The notes beneath the pieces are model-generated. The model was not told where the DNA came from, did no database searches, and worked only from the letters and a program-made list of their open reading frames with translations. DNA of 64,000 bases from Mycolicibacterium neoaurum (lineage in GTDB: Bacteria; Actinomycetota; Actinomycetes; Mycobacteriales; Mycobacteriaceae): contig NZ_JAQIIX010000002.1 of NCBI RefSeq assembly GCF_036946495.1, positions 620,001 to 684,000 on the forward strand, read 5' to 3'. Every line of letters starts with the position of its first letter. Positions within the stretch are counted from its first letter, which is position 1. The position numbers and the translations under genes are program-made. Of this stretch, positions 52,570 through 60,727 are shown in pieces.

Positions 52570-52823
52570 TTCCCGGCGACGTCGGGTTCCTCGGCCGCCA
52601 GCCGATCGTCGAGCGTTTCCCCAGCCCGCTGCTCCTCGGCAGACATCCCGTATTTGTCTGCCGCGGACCAGGACTGCGGCGGGTCGGGCACCTCGTCTTC
52701 GTCGGCGCCCATCTCGTCCGGGTCGGTGGCCTCCACCGGACTCAAAAGCTCGTCGGAGCCACCGAGATCGTTGGCCGAAGTGGCCCCGGCATTGCCGGTG
52801 GCATCGGTGTTTTCGGTACCCAT
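52566..52823 (-). CDS. DUF5709-like acidic small protein
   Basis: 85 aa, very acidic and without hydrophobic segments. The C-terminal SWSAADKYGMSAEEQRAGE followed by LDDRLAAEEPD is the DUF5709 pattern as I recall it. Probably a cytosolic, partly disordered protein; function unknown. Divergence from neighbours: convergent with the thiolase and co-oriented with the beta-propeller gene upstream (39 bp). Confidence 0.65.
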   Translation of the reverse strand: MGTENTDATGNAGATSANDLGGSDELLSPVEATDPDEMGADEDEVPDPPQSWSAADKYGMSAEEQRAGETLDDRLAAEEPDVAGN

Positions 52824-52862
52824 GCCACAGGCATTACCGCTCGGCGGGACGCTAAACGGAAA

Positions 52863-53879
52863 TCAGACCTGCGCCAGTTCGCGCATATCGGCGAAAGCCG
52901 CCGCGTCGAACGGCGCGTAGGTCGGCGCCGGCGCAGGCACCCGCAGCGCGGTGATCTGGCCGTCCACGTCGGCGATGTACAGCCGGTCACCGGGGGTGTT
53001 GAGTGCGATCGAGGTCGCGCGGGCACCCAGGGTGATGGTCTCCACCACCTCGTGGGTCAGCGTGCACAGGACCGAAACCTCGTCGTAGTCCACGACGTAG
53101 GCGCGGGCACCGTCGGCGGACAGCACCATGCCGATGGGCAGCGTGCCTGCGGCGAAACCGGCGGTCACGACGAGCCGGGCCGGATCGACGATCTTGATGA
53201 CGCCGCGGTTTCGCAGGTCAGAGGTCAGCACGTACACGGTGCCGTCGGCCGCGACCGCGAGCTCCCGGATCGGCGCGCCGATGGCCACAGTCCGATGCAC
53301 CCGTGCGGTCTCGGTGTCGACGACCACGAGCCGACTGCCGGTCGCGGTGCTGACACCGACATACAGGCGTCGACCGGACGGGTCAACGCCGAGTCCGTCG
53401 ATCGACGTGGCCGCACCGGCGGCGATATCGATGGTGCCGACCCGGTCGGCAGTGGTATCCACGACCGCGATGTCGACATGATCGTCACCGGTGCGGGCCG
53501 CGTACGCGCGCTTACCGTCGGGGCTGACCGCGACGGCGGTGACCGTGAATGCCAGCGGATACTCGGCGACCACCGCATTGGTACGGATGTCGACGATGGT
53601 CAAACAGTCGGCCTCGGCGGCACTGGTGACCACGAAGGCGCGGTCCTCGGTCAAGCTGACCGCGACCGGAGCACCGTCGAGCTCGACCAGGGCCGGCACG
53701 GCGGCGGCATCGGCACGGACGACCGCGATGCTGTCGTCACCGAGGTTGGCCGCCAGGATGGCGCCGGTGTTGGCCGCCACTGCGGCGATGGGGCCGCGGT
53801 TGACGGTGACCGAACCCGCAAAAGCGGTTCGTGAGTCGTTCAGCGCTGCGGCGTTGGCACGCACGGAAACACTTGCCAT
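52863..53879 (-). CDS. YVTN-type beta-propeller protein
   Basis: 338 aa made of about seven blades with repeated phrases such as VTAVAVSPDGKRAYAA, LGVDPSGRRLYVGV, ELAVAADGTVYVL and SIALNTPGDRLYIADVDGQITAL. No signal peptide or membrane helix. Probably a binding scaffold; ligand unknown. ATG at 53879 with a hairpin (ACGCGTCCG/CGGACGCGT, 53927-53949) 48 bp upstream, possibly in its leader. Confidence 0.78.
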   Translation of the reverse strand: MASVSVRANAAALNDSRTAFAGSVTVNRGPIAAVAANTGAILAANLGDDSIAVVRADAAAVPALVELDGAPVAVSLTEDRAFVVTSAAEADCLTIVDIRTNAVVAEYPLAFTVTAVAVSPDGKRAYAARTGDDHVDIAVVDTTADRVGTIDIAAGAATSIDGLGVDPSGRRLYVGVSTATGSRLVVVDTETARVHRTVAIGAPIRELAVAADGTVYVLTSDLRNRGVIKIVDPARLVVTAGFAAGTLPIGMVLSADGARAYVVDYDEVSVLCTLTHEVVETITLGARATSIALNTPGDRLYIADVDGQITALRVPAPAPTYAPFDAAAFADMRELAQV

Positions 53880-54302
53880 CTCTTCGACACCTCCGCCGGG
53901 TGGCTACGCCGGCACTTGATCACGCCACGCGTCCGTAGGTCGGACGCGTTCCTGTGAGCGAGTCTAGCGACGGACGGTGACACCGAAATCGTGATCTTGT
54001 CGCCCCGGCCGTTCACCGGCGCGCAACATCTCAGACATCCCTCAGGAAAGGATCGTTATACAGTTGTGACCTGCACACAGCGAACTTAGAACAGGCCGCT
54101 AACAGTGCATTTGCCAAATTAGCAAATCGCCTTTCGCAGTCGAACCCCACCCGTCCCACACGAATTCCTCAGGGCTCGTTTCAAAAGTGAGCGCCAGATC
54201 ACAGCAGCCGCGCCAGCAAACTTTGTGACGGTCGTCACCGGCACCAGCTCCATCGATTCGCGAGCCGACCTCTCGCAGTTTTGCTGACTGCTCCAGCCCG
54301 GC
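53880..54302. other. 423-bp intergenic region with several dyads
   Basis: No convincing gene. Contents: hairpin ACGCGTCCG-TAGGT-CGGACGCGT (53927-53949); an AT-rich tract (54040-54130) with ATTTGC-CAAATTA-GCAAAT (54109-54127); and a CRP-like dyad TGTGA-CGGTCG-TCACC (54224-54239). A 44-codon frame (54119-54253, minus) exists but lacks a clear ribosome site. The region could be a long 5' leader of the beta-propeller gene or hold a small RNA. Confidence 0.35.
54224..54239. promoter_or_regulatory. CRP-like dyad (one mismatch)
   Basis: TGTGA-N6-TCACC against the mycobacterial CRP consensus (C/T)GTGAN6TCAC(G/A); the inner part GTGACGGTCGTCAC also has 5-bp perfect arms. It lies 345 bp before the beta-propeller start and just downstream of the SH3b/CHAP-like gene. 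Confidence 0.3.
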
Positions 54303-55073
54303 TCAGGGCAACAGGATGTAGAGCAACCCCGGCTCGGCCTTGACCGTGCGCCCCGACCAGGTATTGGGTCCCTTGCCCGCGGCATTCATCTCGGTCAGCG
54401 CCAGATACGCCCCGTCGGGCCGGGTCGACACCCTGTCCACCCAGGCGATATGCCCGGTATCCGGCGCCGCAAGAACTCCCGGCGGAATCACCACCAGCGA
54501 TCGCTGCATGGGTTCGTCGACGACGGTCCAACCTGCCGCACTGGCGGCACCGGCCAGCTCGCGCGGTGCGCCGCGCAGAGCCGGGTAGGACCGCTCCCCC
54601 GAAGCGAAGAACCACTTCTCCATGGCCCCCCAGGCCGCGCTGCCCTTCTCGGCGGGGTTGGTCGCGACCGAGCGTCCGGTGGCGCGTGCCTGCGACACCG
54701 TCATCGACTCGGTGGCGCACGGTGGCACGACCGGGTCGTCCGAGCCGGTATCCAACATGGCGTCAGTGACAAAGCCGCCGTCGGGCAATCGATTCCACAG
54801 ATCGGTGGACATCCGATAGGGGCCACCGGAGAACACCGCACCGCGGGCGTAGCAGGTGATGACGATGCGTGCACCGTCGGGAAGTGTTCCGATCTTTTGG
54901 CTGTCGGCCGACGGTGCCGACCGGATGTTGAGGTCGCGACTACCGGTGTTGACGGTAACCGTGACCGATCCCGACTCGGCCACCGATTCGGGGGCCGCAC
55001 CGACGACCGGTGCCGCGGCCAGGACCACCGCCGACATCGCGAGCACGACCAGCGGGCCACGCCGCCTGTTCAT
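54303..55073 (-). CDS. Exported SH3b protein with CHAP-like C-terminal domain
   Basis: 256 aa from the ATG at 55073, which gives a clean signal peptide (MNRRRGPLVVLAMSAVV, cleavage after VVGA). An SH3b domain (about 38-105, RDLNIRSAPSADSQKIGTLP) binds cell wall in relatives. The C-terminal part resembles CHAP amidases at GHIAWVDRV (H208) and LALTEMN (E228), but where CHAP enzymes have Cys before the WY/WF pair this protein has M151 (GAMEKWF). The only cysteines, C74 and C119, look like a disulfide. So it may be a wall-binding pseudoenzyme. An ATG at 55142 is an alternative start. Confidence 0.72.
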   Translation of the reverse strand: MNRRRGPLVVLAMSAVVLAAAPVVGAAPESVAESGSVTVTVNTGSRDLNIRSAPSADSQKIGTLPDGARIVITCYARGAVFSGGPYRMSTDLWNRLPDGGFVTDAMLDTGSDDPVVPPCATESMTVSQARATGRSVATNPAEKGSAAWGAMEKWFFASGERSYPALRGAPRELAGAASAAGWTVVDEPMQRSLVVIPPGVLAAPDTGHIAWVDRVSTRPDGAYLALTEMNAAGKGPNTWSGRTVKAEPGLLYILLP

Positions 55074-55195
55074 CAGCACTGTCGTGTGCACAGCAAGCCT
55101 TTCGGACACCGGTGCGCACAGCATAAGTTCCCGATTGGTCATTTGCTGGGAGGCCGACGGTCATTTGCCGGGTGTGTTCGGTCGCCGCAACGCGG

Positions 55196-55885
55196 TCATC
55201 GCCACTGATAGCGCGTCTTGGGCCGCCCCGCCTTGCCGTAGTCGGTATGACGGGTCACGGTGCCCTCTTCGGCCAGGCGTTCCAGGTACCGCCAGGCGGT
55301 CACCCGGGACACCCCGACCTGCTTGGCCACCGCATCGGCGGTGATCCCTTGTGCCGAATCCCGCACCGCGCGCGCGATCTCGTCATTGGTGCCCGGCGCC
55401 ACCCCCTTCGGCGCCGCCGTCCGACCGGATCCCACCCGCAACTCGGCCAGCGCCCGGTCGACCTCGTCCTGGCTGGCGGCATCGGTTCCCGCGGGCAGCG
55501 CCTCCCGATAGCGCTGATAACGCTCCAGCCGGTCACGGAACGCCGCAAAGGTGAAAGGCTTGAGCAGATACGCCAGGGCGCCGTGGCCGACTGCCGCACG
55601 CACCATCTCCAGATCGCGTTCGGAGGTGATCGTGATGATGTCCGGTGGTGGTTGGATACCCGACAGCGCCGAGGCCAGGGTGATACCGCTGGCATCGGGC
55701 AGCCCGATATCGAGCAGCACCAGATCGATGGGCACGTCCGAGGCCGCCGCCTCACTGGCCACCCTCATCGCGTCGCGGGCGGTATGCACCGCGGCCGCAA
55801 CAGAGAATCCGGCGATCCGTCCGAGATAGGTCTTGTGCGCCTCGGCGATCAGGCTCTCGTCCTCGACGATCAACACGTTGATCAT
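55196..55885 (-). CDS. Response regulator, CitB/DcuR family
   Basis: 229 aa. Receiver domain 1-120 with acidic pocket E8/D9, phosphoacceptor D59 (VLLDIGLPD) and K109 (AYLLKPF); the C-terminal helix-turn-helix (about 170-225, ITADAVAKQVGVSRVTAWRYLERLAEEG) is the DcuR/CitB type. Its ATG overlaps the kinase stop, so the pair is coupled. It is likely to control the divergent dicarboxylate carrier. Confidence 0.92.
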   Translation of the reverse strand: MINVLIVEDESLIAEAHKTYLGRIAGFSVAAAVHTARDAMRVASEAAASDVPIDLVLLDIGLPDASGITLASALSGIQPPPDIITITSERDLEMVRAAVGHGALAYLLKPFTFAAFRDRLERYQRYREALPAGTDAASQDEVDRALAELRVGSGRTAAPKGVAPGTNDEIARAVRDSAQGITADAVAKQVGVSRVTAWRYLERLAEEGTVTRHTDYGKAGRPKTRYQWR

Positions 55886-57462
55886 CGGCGGGCCACCGTC
55901 ACCGTCACGACCGAACCGTACGTCACATCGGCGGTCAGGGTCCCATGGTGCTTCTTGACCACCTGCGCCACCAGAGCCAGGCCCAGTCCGTGCGCACCCG
56001 CATCATGGTCCGACTTCGTCGAATAGCCGCGCTGCATGGCCTTTTCGAAGGTCCCCGGATCCATCCCCGGCCCGCTGTCGGCAACCCGGATCAGCAATTG
56101 CTTCTCGTCCTGGTGCACCGTCACCTCCACCCACGGGTCCTCGGGATCGCAGGCATCCATCGCGTTGTCGATCAGATTGCCCAGCACGGTGACCATCTCC
56201 TGTCCGCTGAGCAGCAGATCGTCGGTGCTGGCGGGCAGGCCGGTCTCCTCGGTGATCGTCAGCTCGACTCCGCGCTCGTCCGCCTGCGCCGTCTTTCCGA
56301 GTAACAGTGCCACCAGGGCAGGTTCGCCAACGGCCGCCGACAGCCGGTCGACAAGCTGTTGGGACAGTTCGAGTTCGGCGGTGGCGAAGGTGACCGCCCG
56401 CTCAGCGTGACCCATCTCGACCATGGTGACGATGGTGTGCAGTTTGTTGGCGGCTTCGTGGGCCTGCGCGCGCAGCGAGTCGGTGAGGACCTTCAGCGAG
56501 CTCAATTCGCCGAGTGCGCCCTGCAATTCGGTCCGGTCGCGGATCGTCACCACCTCCGCGGCGTTCGCATCCGACTGCACCGGCGAACGGTTCACCACCA
56601 GCACACGGTCATCGGTCACGTGGATCTCGTCGCGGGCGCCAGGGTTGTAGGACCGTAGGAATTCGGGCAGGTCGGCCCGCGCCACTGCACCGTCGGGCAG
56701 ACTCAACAACCGACGGGCCTCGTCGTTGACCAGCGCCACCCCGTCGCGGTCCAGCACGATCAGCCCCTCCGACACCGAATGCAGGATGGCGTCGTGGTGG
56801 TCGTACATGACACGCAGCTCGTCGGGCCGCAATCCCCGCGTCTGCCGCAGCAGGCGGCGTCGGATCCCCCACACCCCGATCAACGAAACGGCAAGCGCGC
56901 CAACGGCGACGGTGGCGATCTTCGCCCACTGATCGTGCCACCGATCGGCCAGACTCTGCTGCAGGATGCCGGCGGCCACCAGACCGATGACCCGCCCGTC
57001 CGCGTCGGGCACCGGCACGACAGCGCGGATCGACGGACCGAGCGTGCCGGTATACAGCTCGGTGAACGACTCACCGCGCAACGCGGGTGCGATATTGCCC
57101 AGGTACTTCCCACCGATCTGGGTCGGATCGGTGTGGGTATAGCGGGTGCGGTCCGGCGCCATGATGGTGATGAAGGCGATATCGGTGTGCCTGCGCACCA
57201 GTTCGGTGACCGGTTGCAGGATCTCGGTGGCGTGGCCGGCCACGATCGCGTCGGCGGTCGACGGTGAATCGGCCAGCGCGGTGGCGATGCCGAGCACCTG
57301 AGCCCTGGCCGCGGCATCACCGTCGCGCCGGGCATCGACGAGCGCCAGCGCGCTGCCTGCCGCCACGATCAGCGTGATCACCAGGATCTGCAGCGCGATC
57401 GACTGACCGGCCAATGACTTGGGCCACCCCGAAGGCCGGCCCCGCGTGCCGCCCACCCGCAT
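55882..57462 (-). CDS. Sensor histidine kinase, CitA/DcuS family
   Basis: 526 aa. Membrane helix about 22-42, a periplasmic Cache-like sensor (43-180, with RYTHTDPTQIGGKY), a second helix about 183-200, a PAS domain (about 218-320), the phosphoacceptor H335 (RAQAHEAANKLHT) and an HATPase with NLIDNAMDA and DSGPGMD and GLGLALV. This family senses citrate or C4-dicarboxylates outside the cell. ATG at 57462; the frame stays open far upstream as an antisense shadow of dctA. Confidence 0.92.
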   Translation of the reverse strand: MRVGGTRGRPSGWPKSLAGQSIALQILVITLIVAAGSALALVDARRDGDAAARAQVLGIATALADSPSTADAIVAGHATEILQPVTELVRRHTDIAFITIMAPDRTRYTHTDPTQIGGKYLGNIAPALRGESFTELYTGTLGPSIRAVVPVPDADGRVIGLVAAGILQQSLADRWHDQWAKIATVAVGALAVSLIGVWGIRRRLLRQTRGLRPDELRVMYDHHDAILHSVSEGLIVLDRDGVALVNDEARRLLSLPDGAVARADLPEFLRSYNPGARDEIHVTDDRVLVVNRSPVQSDANAAEVVTIRDRTELQGALGELSSLKVLTDSLRAQAHEAANKLHTIVTMVEMGHAERAVTFATAELELSQQLVDRLSAAVGEPALVALLLGKTAQADERGVELTITEETGLPASTDDLLLSGQEMVTVLGNLIDNAMDACDPEDPWVEVTVHQDEKQLLIRVADSGPGMDPGTFEKAMQRGYSTKSDHDAGAHGLGLALVAQVVKKHHGTLTADVTYGSVVTVTVARR

Positions 57463-57500
57463 TGCGCAACCCTCTCCCGGCTGAACGTAATGAACTAAAA

Positions 57501-57516
57501 CGTGACCTACCTCACG
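57501..57516. promoter_or_regulatory. CRP-type palindrome between citA-like and dctA genes
   Basis: CGTGA-CCTACC-TCACG: perfect 5-bp half sites with a 6-bp spacer, the M. tuberculosis CRP (Rv3676) consensus as I know it. It is 38 bp from the kinase start and 57 bp from the dctA start, so it could act on both. TACGTT at 57484-57489 (minus strand) is a -10 candidate for the kinase gene. Confidence 0.7.
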
Positions 57517-57573
57517 TGCGTGTTCGACCATCCTTTCAGACCCATTTCCGTGCAGTGTTCGAAGGAGAACCCG

Positions 57574-58977
57574 ATGACAACCACGATGGACCGCCCGGCG
57601 CCCGAGCCGGCACCGGACGCGCCGAAGAAGAAGCACGACCGCACCCACTGGCTGTTCATCGCCGTCATCGTCTCGGTGATCGCCGGCATCGGCATGGGCA
57701 TCTACGCCCCGGAGGTCGGCAAGAGTGTCGGCGTGCTGGGCACGATGTTCGTCGCACTGATCAAGATGATGATCGCCCCGGTCATCTTCTGCACGATCGT
57801 GCTGGGCATCGGTTCGGTTCGCAAGGCCGCCACCATCGGCAAGGTCGGCGGGCTGGCCTTCGTCTACTTCCTGGCGATGTCGACCTTCGCCCTGGCCATC
57901 GGGTTGCTGGTGGGCAATATCCTGCATCCCGGCAGTGGCCTCAAGCTCACCGAGAGCGCCGCGGGTAAGGGTGCCGAGCTCGCCGAGAAGGCACACGAAT
58001 CCGGCGGCCTGCTCGATTTCGTCCAGGGCATCATCCCGACCTCGCTGTTCTCCGCGCTGACCGCAGGCAGCGTGCTGCAGGCGCTGTTCATCGCGCTGCT
58101 GGTCGGATTCGCCATCCAGGGCCTCGGCACCGCCGGTGATCCGATCCTGCGCGGTATCGAGCATCTGCAGAAGCTGGTGTTCAAGGTGCTGGTGATGATC
58201 CTGTGGCTGGCGCCGATCGGCGCCTTCGGCGCCATCGCCAACGTCGTCGGCCAGACCGGCTGGGCGGCGGTCGGCCAGCTGGCCGCGCTGATGCTCGGCT
58301 TCTACATCACCTGCGCCATCTTCGTCTTCGGCGTCCTCGGCACCCTGCTGCAACTGGTGTCGCGCATCTCGATCTTCAAGCTGCTGCGCTACCTGGCCCG
58401 GGAGTACCTGCTCATCGTGTCGACCTCGTCGTCGGAGTCCGCGCTGCCCCGGCTGATCGCCAAGATGGAGCACATCGGGGTGGACCGCTCGACGGTCGGC
58501 GTCGTGGTACCCACCGGCTACTCGTTCAACCTGGACGGCACGGCGATCTACCTGACCATGGCCTCGCTCTTCATCGCCAGCGCACTGGGCGACCCGCTGT
58601 CGGTGACCGAGCAGATCGGGCTGCTGGTCTTCATGATCGTGGCTTCCAAGGGCGCCGCAGGCGTCACCGGTGCCGGTCTGGCCACTCTGGCCGGCGGCCT
58701 GCAGGCCCACCGCCCCGACCTGCTCGACGGTGTCGGCCTGATCGTCGGCATCGACCGGTTCATGTCCGAGGCCCGCGCGGTGACCAACTTCTCCGGCAAC
58801 GCCGTGGCGACGCTGCTGGTCGGCACCTGGACCAAGACCATCGACCGCGCCAAGGTCGACGCCGTCCTGAGCGGAAAAGACCCCTTCGACGAGCTGACCA
58901 TGCTCGACGATCACGCCGCTCGCGCCGAAACCGATTCCTCTGCACGGGAAAAGACCGGAGCTGCCGTTCCGGTATAG
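57574..58977 (+). CDS. dctA: C4-dicarboxylate:cation symporter (DctA family)
   Basis: 467 aa DAACS family (glutamate transporter fold). Eight membrane helices plus two re-entrant loops; family motifs IVSTSSSESALPRL (first loop), GYSFNLDGTAIYLTMASLF and KGAAGVTGAGLATLA, then GIDRFMSEARAVTNFSGNAVAT. Imports succinate, fumarate or malate with cations. ATG at 57574 after GAAGGAGAA. Divergent from the CitAB-type two-component genes, the classical arrangement for dicarboxylate control. Confidence 0.93.
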   Translation: MTTTMDRPAPEPAPDAPKKKHDRTHWLFIAVIVSVIAGIGMGIYAPEVGKSVGVLGTMFVALIKMMIAPVIFCTIVLGIGSVRKAATIGKVGGLAFVYFLAMSTFALAIGLLVGNILHPGSGLKLTESAAGKGAELAEKAHESGGLLDFVQGIIPTSLFSALTAGSVLQALFIALLVGFAIQGLGTAGDPILRGIEHLQKLVFKVLVMILWLAPIGAFGAIANVVGQTGWAAVGQLAALMLGFYITCAIFVFGVLGTLLQLVSRISIFKLLRYLAREYLLIVSTSSSESALPRLIAKMEHIGVDRSTVGVVVPTGYSFNLDGTAIYLTMASLFIASALGDPLSVTEQIGLLVFMIVASKGAAGVTGAGLATLAGGLQAHRPDLLDGVGLIVGIDRFMSEARAVTNFSGNAVATLLVGTWTKTIDRAKVDAVLSGKDPFDELTMLDDHAARAETDSSAREKTGAAVPV

Positions 58978-58989
58978 GGTGCGCGAGAA

Positions 58990-59033
58990 CTGTGGCGCCG
59001 GACCTCTGCCGAGGGCCGGCGCCACAGCCTTTT
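58990..59033 (+). terminator. Intrinsic terminator of dctA
   Basis: CTGTGGCGCCGG and CCGGCGCCACAG arms with an inner CCTC/GAGG pairing, followed by CCTTTT; 12 bp after the stop. Confidence 0.8.
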
Positions 59034-59078
59034 CCGTACCGCCGCACGTGAACTCGGCCGATATGCGACCATCCCGGT

Positions 59079-59864
59079 ATGAACCCGCAGGACGACCCGG
59101 AAGCTCGGATCCGTGCACTGGAGCCGACCGAGCTGGGCGCCGAGCAGCCGAGCCCGTCCACCTACGGCACCGACAGCCCCGCCGCGCCGCCGCTGCCACC
59201 GCCGACTCAGCCGTGGCCGGAGCCGCCTTATGGACAAGCGCCCCACTCCTCGGATCCGTACGGACTGAACTCCTACGGCCCGAGCAATTACGGCCAGAGT
59301 CCGTACGGGGCCGACCCCTATGGCGGCGCCTACGCGCAGCCGTATCCGTCGGCGCCGCAACGTTCCGGGCTGCGACCGTGGATATTGATCGTTCCGCTGG
59401 CACTGGTGCTGCTGTTCTTCGGCGGGGCGGCCGCCGCGTTCTGGCTGTTCAGTGCCGATGACTCGGCACCGGATGTGGCCGGCGGCGGTGGTGTGCTGAC
59501 CGACGAGCCCGCCCGGCCCGCCGCGCCGCAGTTGCCCGAGATACCTGAGCTGCCACCGATCGTCGTCGATCCGGGCGGTCCGAACACCCCCGTCGAACCT
59601 GGCGGCACGATCACCATCACCGGCATCGGCACCAACCGGACGGTGGCCTGTGACGATCACATCGTGATCATCAGCGGCGCCAACAACACCATCGACGTGA
59701 CCGGACACTGCACGGCGGTCACCGTGTCGGGCTTCGAGAATGTCGTCACCGCCCAGTCCACCGACGAGATCACGGTGTCGGGCTTCGAGAATCGGGTCAC
59801 CTACCGCGACGGGTCACCGACGATCAATCAGTCCGGCAGCGGGAACGCCATCGAACAAGGCTGA
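59079..59864 (+). CDS. DUF3060 membrane protein
   Basis: 261 aa. A Pro/Tyr/Gly-rich cytosolic N-terminus (SSDPYGLNSYGPSNYGQ-type), a membrane helix (about 101-128, ILIVPLALVLLFFGGAAAAFWLF) and an external domain whose repeated phrases ITVSGFENRVT and NNTIDVTGHC are the DUF3060 beta-repeat pattern. Function unknown. ATG at 59079. Confidence 0.8.
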   Translation: MNPQDDPEARIRALEPTELGAEQPSPSTYGTDSPAAPPLPPPTQPWPEPPYGQAPHSSDPYGLNSYGPSNYGQSPYGADPYGGAYAQPYPSAPQRSGLRPWILIVPLALVLLFFGGAAAAFWLFSADDSAPDVAGGGGVLTDEPARPAAPQLPEIPELPPIVVDPGGPNTPVEPGGTITITGIGTNRTVACDDHIVIISGANNTIDVTGHCTAVTVSGFENVVTAQSTDEITVSGFENRVTYRDGSPTINQSGSGNAIEQG

Positions 59865-59875
59865 CCGGCCGCCGC

Positions 59876-60721
59876 TCAAACCAGCCTGAGCCGCAGGGCC
59901 GCCGCGGTGGCGGGTCCGACGATGCCGTCGACGGCGAGTCCGGGGGTGCGCCGCTGGAATTCGCGCACCACGGCCTCGGTCGCGGCACCGTACACGCCGT
60001 CGATCTCGAGTTCACCGCCATATCCGGCGTAGGCATATTTCAGTCGGCGTTGCAGTTCGGCGACCTGTGGCCCGGAGCTCCCGCGGAACAGCAGCACGTC
60101 GGCGTACTCACCCACCGGCACCGGTGGTCGTGGTGCCGGGCGCGCGGCGACGGCACCGATGCGCGCGGCGATATCGCTGCGCAACACCGTCATGTCGATG
60201 GCCCCGGGATCCCACTTGCCTTGCGCTCGTCCCGCGTACTCGCGGTGCCCGATGGTGCGCTCCGACGTCTGTCCCAGGCGCCTGTTGATGGCCGCACAGC
60301 AGTCCACCAGTGCCAGATACTGTGCGTCCGGCCAATTCCGGCGATGCGGTGCCGTCGGGCTGGTTCCGCTGTTGGCACACTCGATACCGATCAGATGCCA
60401 GTTGCCCATGTTCGTCGGGACCCACGGGTACATGCCGGTACCGGCATGCCAGGCAACCCCGACGGCCACCACGGTCACCGTGCCATCCCTGGCGATGTGC
60501 AACTGCGACAGCGGGCCGGGCAGGTCCGGTCGGCCGTAGGCGATGGATGCGGCATCGGCGCTGTCGGATCCGGTGTGGTGCACCATCACCCCGCGGATGT
60601 CCTTGAACTCACCGTGCCCGCGGGTACGCCATCCCGGGAACTCGACCGGGCTGAGACCCTCGTTTCTAAGCACGTCGACAAGCCAGACCGGGTCGCCGGT
60701 CCACGGTGTGCGCTCAGGCAC
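59876..60721 (-). CDS. N-acetylmuramoyl-L-alanine amidase with peptidoglycan-binding domain
   Basis: 281 aa. Amidase_2/PGRP domain: VMVHHTGSDSADAASIAYGRPDLPG (the HHT at 48-50), H92, H159 and the K169xD171 end (GKWDPG); then a PG_binding_1 domain (about 207-281, SSGPQVAELQRRLKYAY, IDGVYGAATEAVVREFQRR). No signal peptide, which is like mycobacteriophage lysins and Rv3594-type proteins rather than secreted amidases. GTG start at 60721. The ABC transporter genes upstream are on the same strand, 6 bp away. Confidence 0.86.
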   Translation of the reverse strand: MPERTPWTGDPVWLVDVLRNEGLSPVEFPGWRTRGHGEFKDIRGVMVHHTGSDSADAASIAYGRPDLPGPLSQLHIARDGTVTVVAVGVAWHAGTGMYPWVPTNMGNWHLIGIECANSGTSPTAPHRRNWPDAQYLALVDCCAAINRRLGQTSERTIGHREYAGRAQGKWDPGAIDMTVLRSDIAARIGAVAARPAPRPPVPVGEYADVLLFRGSSGPQVAELQRRLKYAYAGYGGELEIDGVYGAATEAVVREFQRRTPGLAVDGIVGPATAAALRLRLV

Positions 60722-60727
60722 CGCAGA

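Noticed and set aside
54119..54253. 44-codon minus-strand frame in the large intergenic region.
   Set aside because: No ribosome site, no recognisable features, and it overlaps a regulatory-looking dyad.
55868..55883. GATCAAC-AC-GTTGATC palindrome resembling a KstR box.
   Set aside because: It encodes the conserved N-terminus of the response regulator and lacks the T at the required outer position (A instead).
55882..59403. A 1173-codon open frame on the minus strand running through the sensor kinase and on across dctA.
   Set aside because: Only the left 527 codons have kinase domains. The rest is the antisense shadow of dctA, kept open by high-GC codon use, with compositionally odd, domain-free protein.
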